Positions 25,223 to 33,110 of a stretch of DNA of 64,000 nt are shown here, piece by piece (the stretch's first letter is position 1; every line of letters begins with the position of its first letter). A program made the translations under genes and the position numbers. The notes beneath the pieces were generated by a model. The model had not been told where the DNA came from and searched no databases. It saw only the letters and a program-made list of their open reading frames with translations. The DNA is taken from the NCBI GenBank assembly GCA_036259835.1, contig DATABA010000128.1:1-64000 (forward strand). Reading direction: 5' to 3'. The stretch comes from JALYGK01 sp036259835. GTDB taxonomy: Bacteria; Actinomycetota; UBA4738.

Positions 25223-26209
25223 TCACGAAGCTCCGTCTTGGCCGGCGGCGTTTGGTCCGGCGGACGAGGCAAGGGTCTCGAGCCTGGAGACGACCTGTTC
25301 GCGAAGCCACTCGGGTTCTTCGACGCGCGCATCTGGTCCGAACGACAGCACCCATGAGACGAATGAATCGGTCTCGCTCGCCGGGATGTCGGCTTCGACC
25401 CACCCGTCCGACTGGCTCTGTACGAGCCGGGCTCCCGACGCCTCCGACATGGCCCACCACGCGACCTTCGGGCTGAACGCGATGGTTGCTCGCTGGGCCG
25501 GACGCCCCAGCCCCCACGGGCCGGCCTCGAGGTACTTCGCGGCGTCGAATCCTTCGGGCGGCGGAGATGCGGGTCCGATTTCCTTGACGGCGGAGACGAT
25601 GCGCGAGAGCCGAAACGACCGGACGTCTTCCCGCGATCGGTCACGTCCGACCAGGTACCAGTTGCCGCTCCTGAACACGAGCCCATACGGATCCACGTCG
25701 CGCTGTCCGGGCTTGCCCTGGAGCGGCCGGTACTTGAAGCGAACGGCCCGGCGGCTCGCCAAAGCATCGGCGATCGGCCCGAGGTGAGGCCCCGAAGGGT
25801 CGGCGCCCGGGGTCACGGCCCGCTCGGCGATGGCGGCCAGGACATCCGTCTCGGCGGTGGTCGAAAGCTTTTGGAACGCCCGCTCGGCTTCGGGGTCCTC
25901 CCCGGGGGTGTGGGCCGCGACGAAGAGAGCCCATACCTCGTCCGGGGTCAGGTCCAGGTCGGGCAGGTAGAACCGCTCCTTCCAGATGCGATAGCCCTGC
26001 TCGACCTCCCACGGGTCGGTGGGGGCCACGTCGATCGGGATCCCGGCGTCTCTCAAGATGTCCTTGTCGCGCTCGAACATCCGCTTGGCGGACGCCGGAT
26101 CCTCCTGCTGGTAGGCCGGCATCAGGTCCCGGATCTCATCGAACGTCAGCGGCCGCCGGGATTCGAGGAGAAGCGCGACCAGGTTGATGAGGCGCTCGAG
26201 CGGGTGCAT
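25223..26209 (-). CDS. pafB: WYL-domain regulator PafB
   Basis: A 328-residue transcription factor with the same layout as PafC: winged helix (ERLINLVALLLESRRPLTFDEI), WYL domain (VDPYGLVFRSGNWYLVGRDRSR) and WCX tail (FVSWVLSFGPDARVEEPEWL). The WYL domain is thought to bind nucleic-acid ligands produced on DNA damage. Reading from ATG 26209 fits the family; the frame stays open far upstream but that part runs antisense to the DUF3866 gene. It is divergent from that gene, with only 27 bases between the starts. Confidence 0.88.
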   Translation of the reverse strand: MHPLERLINLVALLLESRRPLTFDEIRDLMPAYQQEDPASAKRMFERDKDILRDAGIPIDVAPTDPWEVEQGYRIWKERFYLPDLDLTPDEVWALFVAAHTPGEDPEAERAFQKLSTTAETDVLAAIAERAVTPGADPSGPHLGPIADALASRRAVRFKYRPLQGKPGQRDVDPYGLVFRSGNWYLVGRDRSREDVRSFRLSRIVSAVKEIGPASPPPEGFDAAKYLEAGPWGLGRPAQRATIAFSPKVAWWAMSEASGARLVQSQSDGWVEADIPASETDSFVSWVLSFGPDARVEEPEWLREQVVSRLETLASSAGPNAAGQDGAS

Positions 26210-26220
26210 GTGGCCCCGTG

Positions 26221-26228
26221 ATGATAAT
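26221..26228. promoter_or_regulatory. Shared divergent -10 region, pafB and DUF3866 gene
   Basis: ATGATAAT reads as GATAAT (26223-26228) on the plus strand, eight bases before GTG 26237, and as TATCAT (26226-26221) on the minus strand, eleven bases before ATG 26209. The starts are 27 bases apart, so both promoters must overlap in this AT-rich patch. Confidence 0.4.
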
Positions 26229-26236
26229 TGCGGGCT

Positions 26237-27331
26237 GTGATCCGTCTCCGCCGTGGCCGCGTGATCGATGTGGTCGAGGAACGCCCCGCCGCCACCCAGG
26301 TGCGGGTGGAGGTCGAAGGGACGGAGGCGAGCGCCATCGTCTACCCCGAGATGGTCGGACCGGTCGCGCCGGGCGATTCCGTCCTGCTGAACACGACGGC
26401 GGTCGACCTCGGCCTGGGGACCGGAGGGGTCCACTTCGTGATCGCCGTGGAGAACGGCCCTGAGTTCGATCCGCTGGCCACCGGGCGGACCATCAAGCTT
26501 CGGTACACGCCGCAACAGGTGAAGGTGCTGACCGCTGAGGAAGAAGACAGCATCCATCGGTCCGTCATGGTGCGGGCAGAGGATCTCAAGGGAACCCCGG
26601 TCGTTTGGGTGCCCTTGCATTCGCTGTTGGCGCCGGCAGCAGCGGGCGCGAAGGCGGCGGGTGCGAAGCGGGTGGCTTACGTGATGACCGACGGGGCGGC
26701 GCTGCCCGCTCCCCTGTCGCGCCTCGTGGCGGCGCTTCGTGCGGCAGCGCTGGTCGACGCCGTGGTAACAACCGGGCAGGCGTTCGGCGGAGATTTGGAG
26801 ACGGTGAACGTCTTCACCGGACTTCTGGCCGCGTACGCGGTGGCCGACGCGGACGTGATCGTGGTCGGCGACGGTCCGGGTAACACCGGGACGAACACGA
26901 CCTGGGGCGCCACCGACGTCGAATCGGCCATGGCCCTGAACGCCGCGGCGATCGTGGGCGGGCGGCCAGTCGCTGCGTTGCGAGTCAGCTTCGCGGACCC
27001 GCGCGACCGCCACCGGGGAGTTTCGCACCACGCGCTCACGGCCCTGTCCCGTGTGGTGCTCGCTCCGAGCCACGTCGCGGTGCCGGCGTTCAACGACCAG
27101 CGAAGGCGGTCGACGGTCTGGAATGCGTTAAAGAGAGCGCGCCTCGAGGAGCGGCATCAGCTGGTCGAGGCGACGGGGCAACCGGCGCTCGACCTCCTTC
27201 GGCAGCGTGGGATCGACGTCGAATCCATGGGCCGGTTGGTCGAGGAGGATCCGGAGTTCTTCCTGGCGGGCGGGGCGGCCGGAGTCCTGGCCGGGCGTAT
27301 GGCCAAAGGCCGCTGGCGGTTTGGTCAGTAG
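26237..27331 (+). CDS. DUF3866 family protein
   Basis: A 364-residue protein of a family largely found in actinobacteria and some Firmicutes. The N-terminal beta domain (about 1-75) is typical: VIRLRRGRVIDVVEERP, then VGPVAPGDSVLLNTTAVDLGLGTGGVHFV. The C-terminal part is alpha/beta (AYVMTDGAALPAPLSRLV, VVGDGPGNTGTNTTWG) and suggests a nucleotide- or phosphate-binding fold. Function unknown. The GTG at 26237 fits family starts (VIRLRRG) better than the TTG at 26228. It converges on the metallopeptidase gene with a 7-base overlap. Confidence 0.8.
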   Translation: MIRLRRGRVIDVVEERPAATQVRVEVEGTEASAIVYPEMVGPVAPGDSVLLNTTAVDLGLGTGGVHFVIAVENGPEFDPLATGRTIKLRYTPQQVKVLTAEEEDSIHRSVMVRAEDLKGTPVVWVPLHSLLAPAAAGAKAAGAKRVAYVMTDGAALPAPLSRLVAALRAAALVDAVVTTGQAFGGDLETVNVFTGLLAAYAVADADVIVVGDGPGNTGTNTTWGATDVESAMALNAAAIVGGRPVAALRVSFADPRDRHRGVSHHALTALSRVVLAPSHVAVPAFNDQRRRSTVWNALKRARLEERHQLVEATGQPALDLLRQRGIDVESMGRLVEEDPEFFLAGGAAGVLAGRMAKGRWRFGQ

Positions 27332-27663
27332 CGGCCGAGCTCGTTCAGTCGCTCGTCGGAGATCCCGAAGAAGTGAGCAACCTCGTGAACGATCGTGTGC
27401 CGTATCAACGACTTCAGGGCGTCTTCGCTGGTGGCCGCTCGCTCCAGGGCGGCACGAAACAGGGTTATGCGATCCGGCAGCACTCCTGAGTAGCCGGTCC
27501 CGCGACTCGTCAAAGGGATCCCCTCGTATAGCCCAAGGAGATGCCGCTGGCCCGGCGGTGGACGGTCCTCGATGATCACGTCAACGTTCTCGAGCCGCTC
27601 GTGCACCCAGTGCGGAAGGTCGTCCAGGGCTTTGGCGACTAGCTCTTCGAAGGTGGCGCTCAC
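27325..27663 (-). CDS. Zincin-like metallopeptidase coupled to pafA
   Basis: A 112-residue protein of the Zincin_1 (PF06262-type) family. The zinc motif is HEVAHFFGISDERLNELG near the C-terminus (HExxH followed by a downstream Asp/Glu), and the centre has GLYEGIPLTSRG and PDRITLFRAALE. Members are minimal single-domain zincins with no well-described substrate. GTG 27663 overlaps the pafA stop by four bases (ATGTGAGC), so the two are translationally coupled. This places a protease directly in the pupylation operon. Confidence 0.82.
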   Translation of the reverse strand: MSATFEELVAKALDDLPHWVHERLENVDVIIEDRPPPGQRHLLGLYEGIPLTSRGTGYSGVLPDRITLFRAALERAATSEDALKSLIRHTIVHEVAHFFGISDERLNELGRY

Positions 27664-29018
27664 ATGTGTGAAATGAGCTGTTCGACCCGTTCGTCGACAG
27701 CCCGAAACGGGTCCTTGCACAGCACCGTTCGCTGTGCCTGATCGTTCAACTTCAGGTGCACCCAGTCGACCGTGTAGTCGCGTCGTCGCTGCTTCGCCTG
27801 CCGGATGAACTCACCACGGAGGCGGGCGCGGGTCGTCTGCGGTGGTTCGCGCATGGCTTTCTGGACCTGCTTGTCGGGTACGACGCGCTCCATCCGCCCT
27901 CGCCGCTCCAGGAGGTAATACAGGCCGCGCTCCCGGTTGACGTCGTGATAGGCCAGGTCCATCAGGGCGATCCTCGGGTGAGACAGCGGAACCCCGTGCT
28001 TCGCTCGATAGCCCTCCAGCAGCTCGAGCTTCGCGACCCAATCCACCTTGCTGCGGAGCCGCTCGGGCCGTGCCGCCGATAACGCTTCCAGCGCCTGCCC
28101 CCACTCGGAAAGGATCTTGGTGGAAAGCGGGTCGGCGCCGCGCCGCTGAATGAACTTGCAGGCGCGATCGTAATACTCCGTCTGGATGTCGATCGCGGAG
28201 AGCTCCCGTCCTGTCGCCAGCCGGATCTTTCGCCGGCAGGTGATGTCGTGCGAAACCTCCCGGATGGCCCGGATCGGGTTTTCCAGCGTCAGGTCGCGCA
28301 TCACGGTGTTCTCCTCGACCATCCGGACCACCAGGTCCGTGACGCCGATCTTCAGGAACGTGGTGACCTCACTCATGTTCGAGTCGCCCACGATCACGTG
28401 GAGCCGCCGGAACCGCTCGGCATCGGCGTGCGGCTCGTCCCGTGTGTTGATGATCGGACGCGACCGCGTCGTGGCGGACGAGACGCCTTCCCAAATGTGC
28501 TCGGCTCGCTGCGACAGGCAGTACTGCGCGCCGCGCGGCCCGTGGAGCACCTTCCCGGCACCTGAATAAATCTGTCGCGTGACGAAGAACGGAATTAGAA
28601 CGTCCGCTATGCGGGCGAACTCACCCTGTCGGGCGACCAGGTAGTTCTCATGGCAGCCGTAGGAGTTCCCCGCCGAATCGGTGTTGTTCTTGAAGAGGTA
28701 CACGTCGCCGGAGATGCCCTCTTCGTGCAAGCGGACCTCCGCCGCGGCCAGGAGGGCCTCCAGGATTCGCTCCCCCGCCTTGTCGTGAGCGATCAGGTCC
28801 AGAACGCTGTCGCACTCGGGCGTGGCGTATTCGGGATGCGATCCGACATCCAGATAGAGGCGGGCACCGTTCTCGAGGAAGACGTTCGACGACCGGCCCC
28901 AGTGAACGACACGGCGGAACAGGTACCGGGCGACTTCATCCGGAGACAGCCGGCGCTGGCCACGAAACGTGCAGGTGACGCCATATTCATTCTCCAGACC
29001 GAAAATCCGGCGATCCAC
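27660..29018 (-). CDS. pafA: Pup-protein ligase PafA
   Basis: A 452-residue ligase of the carboxylate-amine/glutamine-synthetase fold. It joins the C-terminal Glu of Pup to substrate lysines using ATP. The nucleotide-binding Glu are in FGLENEYGVT, the catalytic Asp in YLDVGSHPEYATPE, and further signatures are KNNTDSAGNSYGCHENYL, INTRDEPHADAERFRRLH and GDSNMSEVTTFLK. It lacks the extra loop that marks Dop, so the assignment is firm. GTG 29018 is preceded by TACACT at six bases, suggesting its own leaderless transcript. Confidence 0.95.
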   Translation of the reverse strand: MDRRIFGLENEYGVTCTFRGQRRLSPDEVARYLFRRVVHWGRSSNVFLENGARLYLDVGSHPEYATPECDSVLDLIAHDKAGERILEALLAAAEVRLHEEGISGDVYLFKNNTDSAGNSYGCHENYLVARQGEFARIADVLIPFFVTRQIYSGAGKVLHGPRGAQYCLSQRAEHIWEGVSSATTRSRPIINTRDEPHADAERFRRLHVIVGDSNMSEVTTFLKIGVTDLVVRMVEENTVMRDLTLENPIRAIREVSHDITCRRKIRLATGRELSAIDIQTEYYDRACKFIQRRGADPLSTKILSEWGQALEALSAARPERLRSKVDWVAKLELLEGYRAKHGVPLSHPRIALMDLAYHDVNRERGLYYLLERRGRMERVVPDKQVQKAMREPPQTTRARLRGEFIRQAKQRRRDYTVDWVHLKLNDQAQRTVLCKDPFRAVDERVEQLISHM

Positions 29019-29024
29019 ACCCTC

Positions 29025-29030
29025 AGTGTA
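29025..29030 (-). promoter_or_regulatory. Putative -10 of a leaderless pafA transcript
   Basis: TACACT, six bases ahead of the GTG start of pafA. Its presence suggests that pafA and the genes after it need not depend on transcription from the prcBA side. Confidence 0.4.
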
Positions 29031-29079
29031 GGTTGCGGCCAGTTCGTGAAGGTTATTCGTGCTTGGCTGTTTTCGGATC

Positions 29080-29520
29080 CTAGGCGACGACGAACGTGCC
29101 CTTCATCACCCGGGGATGCACGTCGCACTCGAAGGCATACGTTCCCGCTGGAAGCGGATCGACCTGATACTCGACGGTCTTTGGACCTCGAATGACTTCA
29201 CCGGCGAAGAGCGTTCTCACCCCGGTGGCGCTTTCGATCGAGACATTGTGGGCGGTAAAAGGCTCATCACCGACGGCCTTGTCCTTATTGATGAATTCGA
29301 TGGTGAACGCCTGGTTGGCAGGGGCGGCCAGGCAGTCCTTGTCGAACTTGTCGCGCTCTGCGGTGATCTGGAGCGTCGTTCCGCTCGGGGTGCACTTCGG
29401 TGCCGCCGGACCGCCCACACCGGTCGGCCCTGGGGATCCAGGCGCGACTTGGTCAGTCCCACCACCACAACCCACGGACACGAGGAAAACCAGCGACAGG
29501 ACGATCGAGCTCCTGCGCAT
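29080..29520 (-). CDS. Cupredoxin-like lipoprotein
   Basis: A 146-residue exported protein: signal sequence with lipobox VSVGCGGG, a Gly/Pro linker, then a plastocyanin-like beta-sandwich. The likely copper ligands are the His in FTAHNVSIES and the Cys, His and Met in FECDVHPRVMKGTF, the type-1 set. It ends right after the GTFVV strand. It should carry one electron at the outer membrane face, or buffer copper. It is a paralogue of the next gene (both contain PSGTT.QIT...FDKDC.AAP). The pair sits between prcA and pafA, an unusual place. Confidence 0.82.
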   Translation of the reverse strand: MRRSSIVLSLVFLVSVGCGGGTDQVAPGSPGPTGVGGPAAPKCTPSGTTLQITAERDKFDKDCLAAPANQAFTIEFINKDKAVGDEPFTAHNVSIESATGVRTLFAGEVIRGPKTVEYQVDPLPAGTYAFECDVHPRVMKGTFVVA

Positions 29521-29582
29521 ATGAACCCCCTTGCTCTTGGCGCGGCCATCCTACGCGCGGCTTTGGGGTGGCGCCAGGCCCG

Positions 29583-29999
29583 CTACGCGACCCTGAAGGT
29601 CCCGCTCATGGTCGGATGGACCTCGCAGACGAAGAAGTAGTCGCCTGCCTCGAGGGCAGGACCGTCGTAGCTGGCCTCAGTCACGCCGGTGACGACTTCT
29701 CCCTGGATGAGCGCCTCGCCCCCGCTCCGGTCCCTGAAGACGGACACGTTGTGCGGCACGCCCGCGTCCTGATTGGAGAACTGGATGGTGAACTCCTGAT
29801 CCGCCGGAGCTGCGTAGCAGTCCTTGTCGAACTGGAGGTTCTTCGCCGTGATTTGAACGGTGGTTCCCGATGGACTACATCCCGCGCCATCGCCGCCGGG
29901 CGACCCGCCCGCCCGCGGACTGGTATCCCCTCCACCGCCACAGGCCGCGGCGGCGATCGCGAGCCACAAGCTCCCAAGCAGCAGCAACTTCTTCTGCAT
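29583..29999 (-). CDS. Cupredoxin-like lipoprotein, paralogue
   Basis: A 138-residue lipoprotein (lipobox AAAACGGGG) with the same fold as its neighbour. The copper ligands would be His in GVPHNVSVFRD and Cys, His, Met in FVCEVHPTMSGTF. The two genes share the disulphide-like cysteines in GCSPSGTT or KCTPSGTT and in FDKDC. ATG 29999 has AGGAAAGG upstream. It lies 26 bases downstream of prcA on the same strand, so read-through from the proteasome operon is likely. The partner in electron transfer is not evident. Confidence 0.82.
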   Translation of the reverse strand: MQKKLLLLGSLWLAIAAAACGGGGDTSPRAGGSPGGDGAGCSPSGTTVQITAKNLQFDKDCYAAPADQEFTIQFSNQDAGVPHNVSVFRDRSGGEALIQGEVVTGVTEASYDGPALEAGDYFFVCEVHPTMSGTFRVA

Positions 30000-30025
30000 G
30001 TTCTGGTTCCTTTCCTGACCGGTGA

Positions 30026-30715
30026 TTAACTGCGGTTGCCGAGGATAGAAGCAACCTCGTCGTCCGACAGGCGCCGGAACTTCCGGCGTTCCCTGGTTCG
30101 GTCGAGTACGGCAGCTTCCAGGTTCGGCGCGTCCAGCGACCGTTGTTCGATCGACGAAAGCGCCCCGACGGCGAGCCGAACGGCGTCGGGTAGTGAAAGC
30201 CCGTCGCGATACTCGGCGCGAAGCTTGTCGCCGAGCTCCTCTGCGCGTCCACCGACGGCGACCGCCCCGCGTTCGTCGGCCACGCTTCCGTCGAAGAGGA
30301 TGTGGTACAGCTCGTTGTCGGCCGGCGTCTCGCCGACCTGACCAACCAGAATCTCCACTTCGTACGGCTTGATCTGCATGGTGAAGATGTTGGAGAGCGC
30401 CTGCGAATACGCGTTCGCCAGGGTTTTCGCCGTCACGTCTTCGCGGCCGTAGGAGTACCCGCGAACGTCCGCCAGCTGCACGCCGGCGATCCGAAGGTTC
30501 TCGTACTCGCTGTACTTCCCGACGCCGGCGAACGCGATTCTGTCGTAGATCTCCGAGATCTTTCGAAGCGTGCCGCTGGGGTTCTCTGCGAGAAACAGAA
30601 TGCCGTCCGCATACTCGACCGCGACGACGGAGCGACCCTTCGCGATCCCCTTCCGGGCGTATTCCGAGCGATCCTTGGTGAGCTGCTCGGGCGAGACGTA
30701 GGGCTGAAAGGCCAT
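30026..30715 (-). CDS. prcA: Proteasome alpha subunit PrcA
   Basis: A 229-residue alpha-type 20S subunit, forming the outer rings that gate the chamber. The gate segment YVSPEQLTKDRSEYARKGIAKGRSVVAVEYADGILF and the later YGREDVTAKTLANAY and PYEVEILVGQVG are typical of actinobacterial PrcA. There is no catalytic Thr, as expected. The ATG shares one base with the prcB stop (TGATG). The C-terminus is basic (RRKFRRLSDDEV). It acts with PrcB in the cytoplasm. Confidence 0.95.
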   Translation of the reverse strand: MAFQPYVSPEQLTKDRSEYARKGIAKGRSVVAVEYADGILFLAENPSGTLRKISEIYDRIAFAGVGKYSEYENLRIAGVQLADVRGYSYGREDVTAKTLANAYSQALSNIFTMQIKPYEVEILVGQVGETPADNELYHILFDGSVADERGAVAVGGRAEELGDKLRAEYRDGLSLPDAVRLAVGALSSIEQRSLDAPNLEAAVLDRTRERRKFRRLSDDEVASILGNRS

Positions 30716-31596
30716 CAGGAAGAGGGTTCGTGCTCTTCGTTCTCTCTGGCCGGACTGGGCGACCGGAGGGGGTGGGTCTCATGCGATTCCCCGATCACCG
30801 ATTCAAAAGCGGTTCGAAGCTCGTCCTCCGGGACGGTCACGACACCTTGCGCGGTGATGGTGCGGACCGACGGATAGATTCCTCGAAGCACGTTCGGACC
30901 GCCCGTTGCCACGTCCTCTTGCGACGCGTCGTACAGCGCCTCGACGGCAGCGCGAATAGCCGATTCACGATCGATTCCGGGTCGAAACCGCTTTTTCAGC
31001 GTTGCCCGTGCGTGTAGCCCGCCGGAGCCGGTGGCGTGGAAGTCGGCTTCCTCCCAGCGGCCGCCAGTGACGTCATAACGAAACAGGCGCCCTTCCCTTC
31101 GACGAGGGTCGTACCCGGCGAACAGCGGAACGACGATGAGGCCCTGGAGCGCGAAGGGAAAGTTTTGCCGAATCATCTGGGCGAGGCGGTTGGCCTTCCC
31201 CTCCAGTGAAAGCGCGTCGCCCTCGACCTTCTCGTAGTGCTCGAGCTCGGTCTGGAAGAGCCGAACGATCTCGGTGGCCTGCCCAGCGGCGCCGGCAATC
31301 CCGATCGCGGAGAGATCGTCGGCCGGAAAGACCTTCTCGATTCGCTCGTCGGCGATGTTGAAACCTTCAACCGCGCGGCGGTCCCCTGCCATGACGACGC
31401 CGTCGGCGAACTTCATGGCCAGAACGGTGGTTCCGTGAGCGAACTCGATTCGAGGATCGGCGGCCGGAATTGACGGGTTGCTCTGGGAGCCGGGTTGAAG
31501 GAGATCCATGAAGCTCGGGTTCGCCCCCATCGGATACGAGGGCCTGGGAAGGGAGTTGGAAAGAGGACCGAGGAGAGGGTCCGAAGGGTCCCTCAC
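30715..31596 (-). CDS. prcB: Proteasome beta subunit PrcB
   Basis: A 293-residue precursor. The propeptide (55 residues) ends at AHG, and the mature enzyme starts with Thr56 (TTVLAMKF), the N-terminal nucleophile. Counting from Thr1, Asp17 (AGDRR) and Lys33 (IEKVF) fall exactly where the catalytic set needs them. The tail after about residue 265 is a charged extension (SPARENEEHE). GTG 31596 overlaps the pup stop by four bases, so pup, prcB and prcA are translated as a coupled set. Confidence 0.95.
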   Translation of the reverse strand: MRDPSDPLLGPLSNSLPRPSYPMGANPSFMDLLQPGSQSNPSIPAADPRIEFAHGTTVLAMKFADGVVMAGDRRAVEGFNIADERIEKVFPADDLSAIGIAGAAGQATEIVRLFQTELEHYEKVEGDALSLEGKANRLAQMIRQNFPFALQGLIVVPLFAGYDPRRREGRLFRYDVTGGRWEEADFHATGSGGLHARATLKKRFRPGIDRESAIRAAVEALYDASQEDVATGGPNVLRGIYPSVRTITAQGVVTVPEDELRTAFESVIGESHETHPLRSPSPARENEEHEPSS

Positions 31597-31793
31597 TCGC
31601 CGCCCTTCTGGACGTAGGACTTCACGAATTCTTCGGCGTTCTCCTCGAGGACCGAGTCGATCTCATCGAGGATGTCGTCCATCTCTTCCTTGAGCTTCTC
31701 GGTCTTCTCGGTGGCGGCGGTCTGGCCTCCCTCTTCTGAGGAGCCGCCTCCGCCCTTCCGCTGAGTACGCTTCTGTTCCTGCTCCTGCGGCAA
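31593..31793 (-). CDS. pup: Prokaryotic ubiquitin-like protein Pup
   Basis: A 66-residue, highly charged and mostly disordered tag. The N-terminal part is Gln/Lys/Gly-rich, followed by the Mpa-binding helix region (EKLKEEMDDILDEIDSVLE) and the end FVKSYVQKGGE. The encoded C-terminal residue is Glu, not Gln, so the ligase can use it without deamidation. It has Lys residues that could be pupylated in turn. It lies immediately upstream of prcB. Confidence 0.95.
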   Translation of the reverse strand: MPQEQEQKRTQRKGGGGSSEEGGQTAATEKTEKLKEEMDDILDEIDSVLEENAEEFVKSYVQKGGE

Positions 31794-31870
31794 GCCTCGA
31801 CCCTCCTTTCGCCGGAGAACCTATTGTAGGGCGGCGCTTATCCATGCCAGGGGAGCTCAGTGCCGCGGCC

Positions 31871-33082
31871 TTAGGGCAGAAGCGCCGGCGAAGGTCGATA
31901 TTCGACGCCGCGGCGAAATGGGCCTGTGCCCGGCAACCCTCCCCACACCAGCATTTCGCGTCGGGTCCACACGGCGGTCTGGCCCAGCCCCGTTGCGCCT
32001 GGAGCGTTCGGTAACATGGTCCACGCGTCGCCGGCGGGGTCGTAGGCCGCCCCGATCCCTCTCGCCGTGTTGAGGTCCCCGCTGGTCGATCCCTCTCCTC
32101 CCCACACCAACATCACGCGGCCCGTCCAGACGGAAACAGGCAGGACAAGGGCCGCAAAGGGAGGCCTCGACACCTTCGTCCACTCGTCCGCCGCGGGATC
32201 GTACGCGGCAGCCCTTCCTCGAGGACCGCCGTACACCAGCATCTGGCTCCCCGTCCACACGGCGGTATAGGCAGTCCCCTTGGGAAGCGGCGCATCTTGG
32301 ATCAACCGCCATTGCTGGGTGGCCGGGTCGAAGGCGGCGCCATCGTTGAACGCGATGGTCGTCTCCCCAATGCCGGCGCCGCCCCAAAGGATCATCTCCG
32401 TACCCGTCCAGATCGCGACCTGACCCGACCTGCCCTTGATGGGTGCTGTCGGAAGAGGGGTCCATCGCTCCGTTGCGGGATCGTAGGCAGCCCCATCGTC
32501 GAACAGCGTTCCGGCGGGAACCAACTGCGTAGCCGTCTCCTCGCCCGGCTCAGCGATGACTCCACCCCCCCAGATCAGCATCTCTTTCCCCGTCCAGACC
32601 GCCGAGTGGTAGACACGCGGGGACAGTGGCGCGCTTGGGAGTCTCGCCCATCGCTTCATCAATGGGTCGTAGGCGGCGCCATCGCCATACACCTCTTCGA
32701 ACAAGGCCACGTTCGCGCCCCCCCAGACGATCATCTCGGACCCCGTCCAAACAGCCGACTGGTCCGATCGTGCAGCGATCGGAGCCGGACGGATAGTCGT
32801 CCAGGTTCGCTCTCGCTGCTGATAAGCCAACCCATTCGAGAGGAAGCGGGCGTCATGAACGCGCTGCCCGCCCCACACGAGCATGAGGCTGCCCGTCCAA
32901 ACGACCGTGTGAGACGTTCGAGCAGGTGCTGGCGGGAGCGGTCGAATGCTGCCCTGCTGAAGATGGGTGAAGGGGGCCGAGGGTCGACGCTCCGAACCGC
33001 CAAAACACGCGGAGCCGACGAGGGCAAGAACGAGGGGAACGAAAAATGCTTTGTTGCGCATGAAACGGCGCGTCACGCCCAT
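31871..33082 (-). CDS. Seven-repeat kelch-like lipoprotein
   Basis: A 403-residue exported protein. The lipobox is LVGSACFGGSE. Seven copies of a motif of the form TAVWTG-x-x-MLVWGG follow (HTVVWTGSLMLVWGG, QSAVWTGSEMIVWGG, HSAVWTGKEMLIWGG, QVAIWTGTEMILWGG, YTAVWTGSQMLVYGG, PVSVWTGRVMLVWGG, QTAVWTRREMLVWGG), each with a YDPA-like turn. This makes a complete seven-bladed kelch/galactose-oxidase-type beta propeller. No enzyme residues are obvious; such propellers bind proteins or sugars. It lies between dop and pup, 78 bases upstream of pup on the same strand, so it is probably co-transcribed. It may start at 33082 or 33061. Confidence 0.8.
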   Translation of the reverse strand: MGVTRRFMRNKAFFVPLVLALVGSACFGGSERRPSAPFTHLQQGSIRPLPPAPARTSHTVVWTGSLMLVWGGQRVHDARFLSNGLAYQQRERTWTTIRPAPIAARSDQSAVWTGSEMIVWGGANVALFEEVYGDGAAYDPLMKRWARLPSAPLSPRVYHSAVWTGKEMLIWGGGVIAEPGEETATQLVPAGTLFDDGAAYDPATERWTPLPTAPIKGRSGQVAIWTGTEMILWGGAGIGETTIAFNDGAAFDPATQQWRLIQDAPLPKGTAYTAVWTGSQMLVYGGPRGRAAAYDPAADEWTKVSRPPFAALVLPVSVWTGRVMLVWGGEGSTSGDLNTARGIGAAYDPAGDAWTMLPNAPGATGLGQTAVWTRREMLVWGGLPGTGPFRRGVEYRPSPALLP

Positions 33083-33088
33083 TCGCGA

Positions 33089-33103
33089 CCTGATGTGATC
33101 AGG
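33089..33103. promoter_or_regulatory. Inverted repeat between the Ig-repeat and kelch genes
   Basis: CCTGAT GTG ATCAGG, perfect 6-base arms. It sits seven bases upstream of the kelch start and eight bases past the Ig-repeat stop codon. It could be an operator or a weak stem; there is no T-run after it, so a terminator is unlikely. Confidence 0.35.
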
Positions 33104-33110
33104 CTACGAG

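Noticed and set aside
26210..27073. Upstream extension of PafB
   Set aside because: The frame stays open, but it runs antisense to the DUF3866 gene and shows no WYL-protein features. Family similarity starts at ATG 26209.
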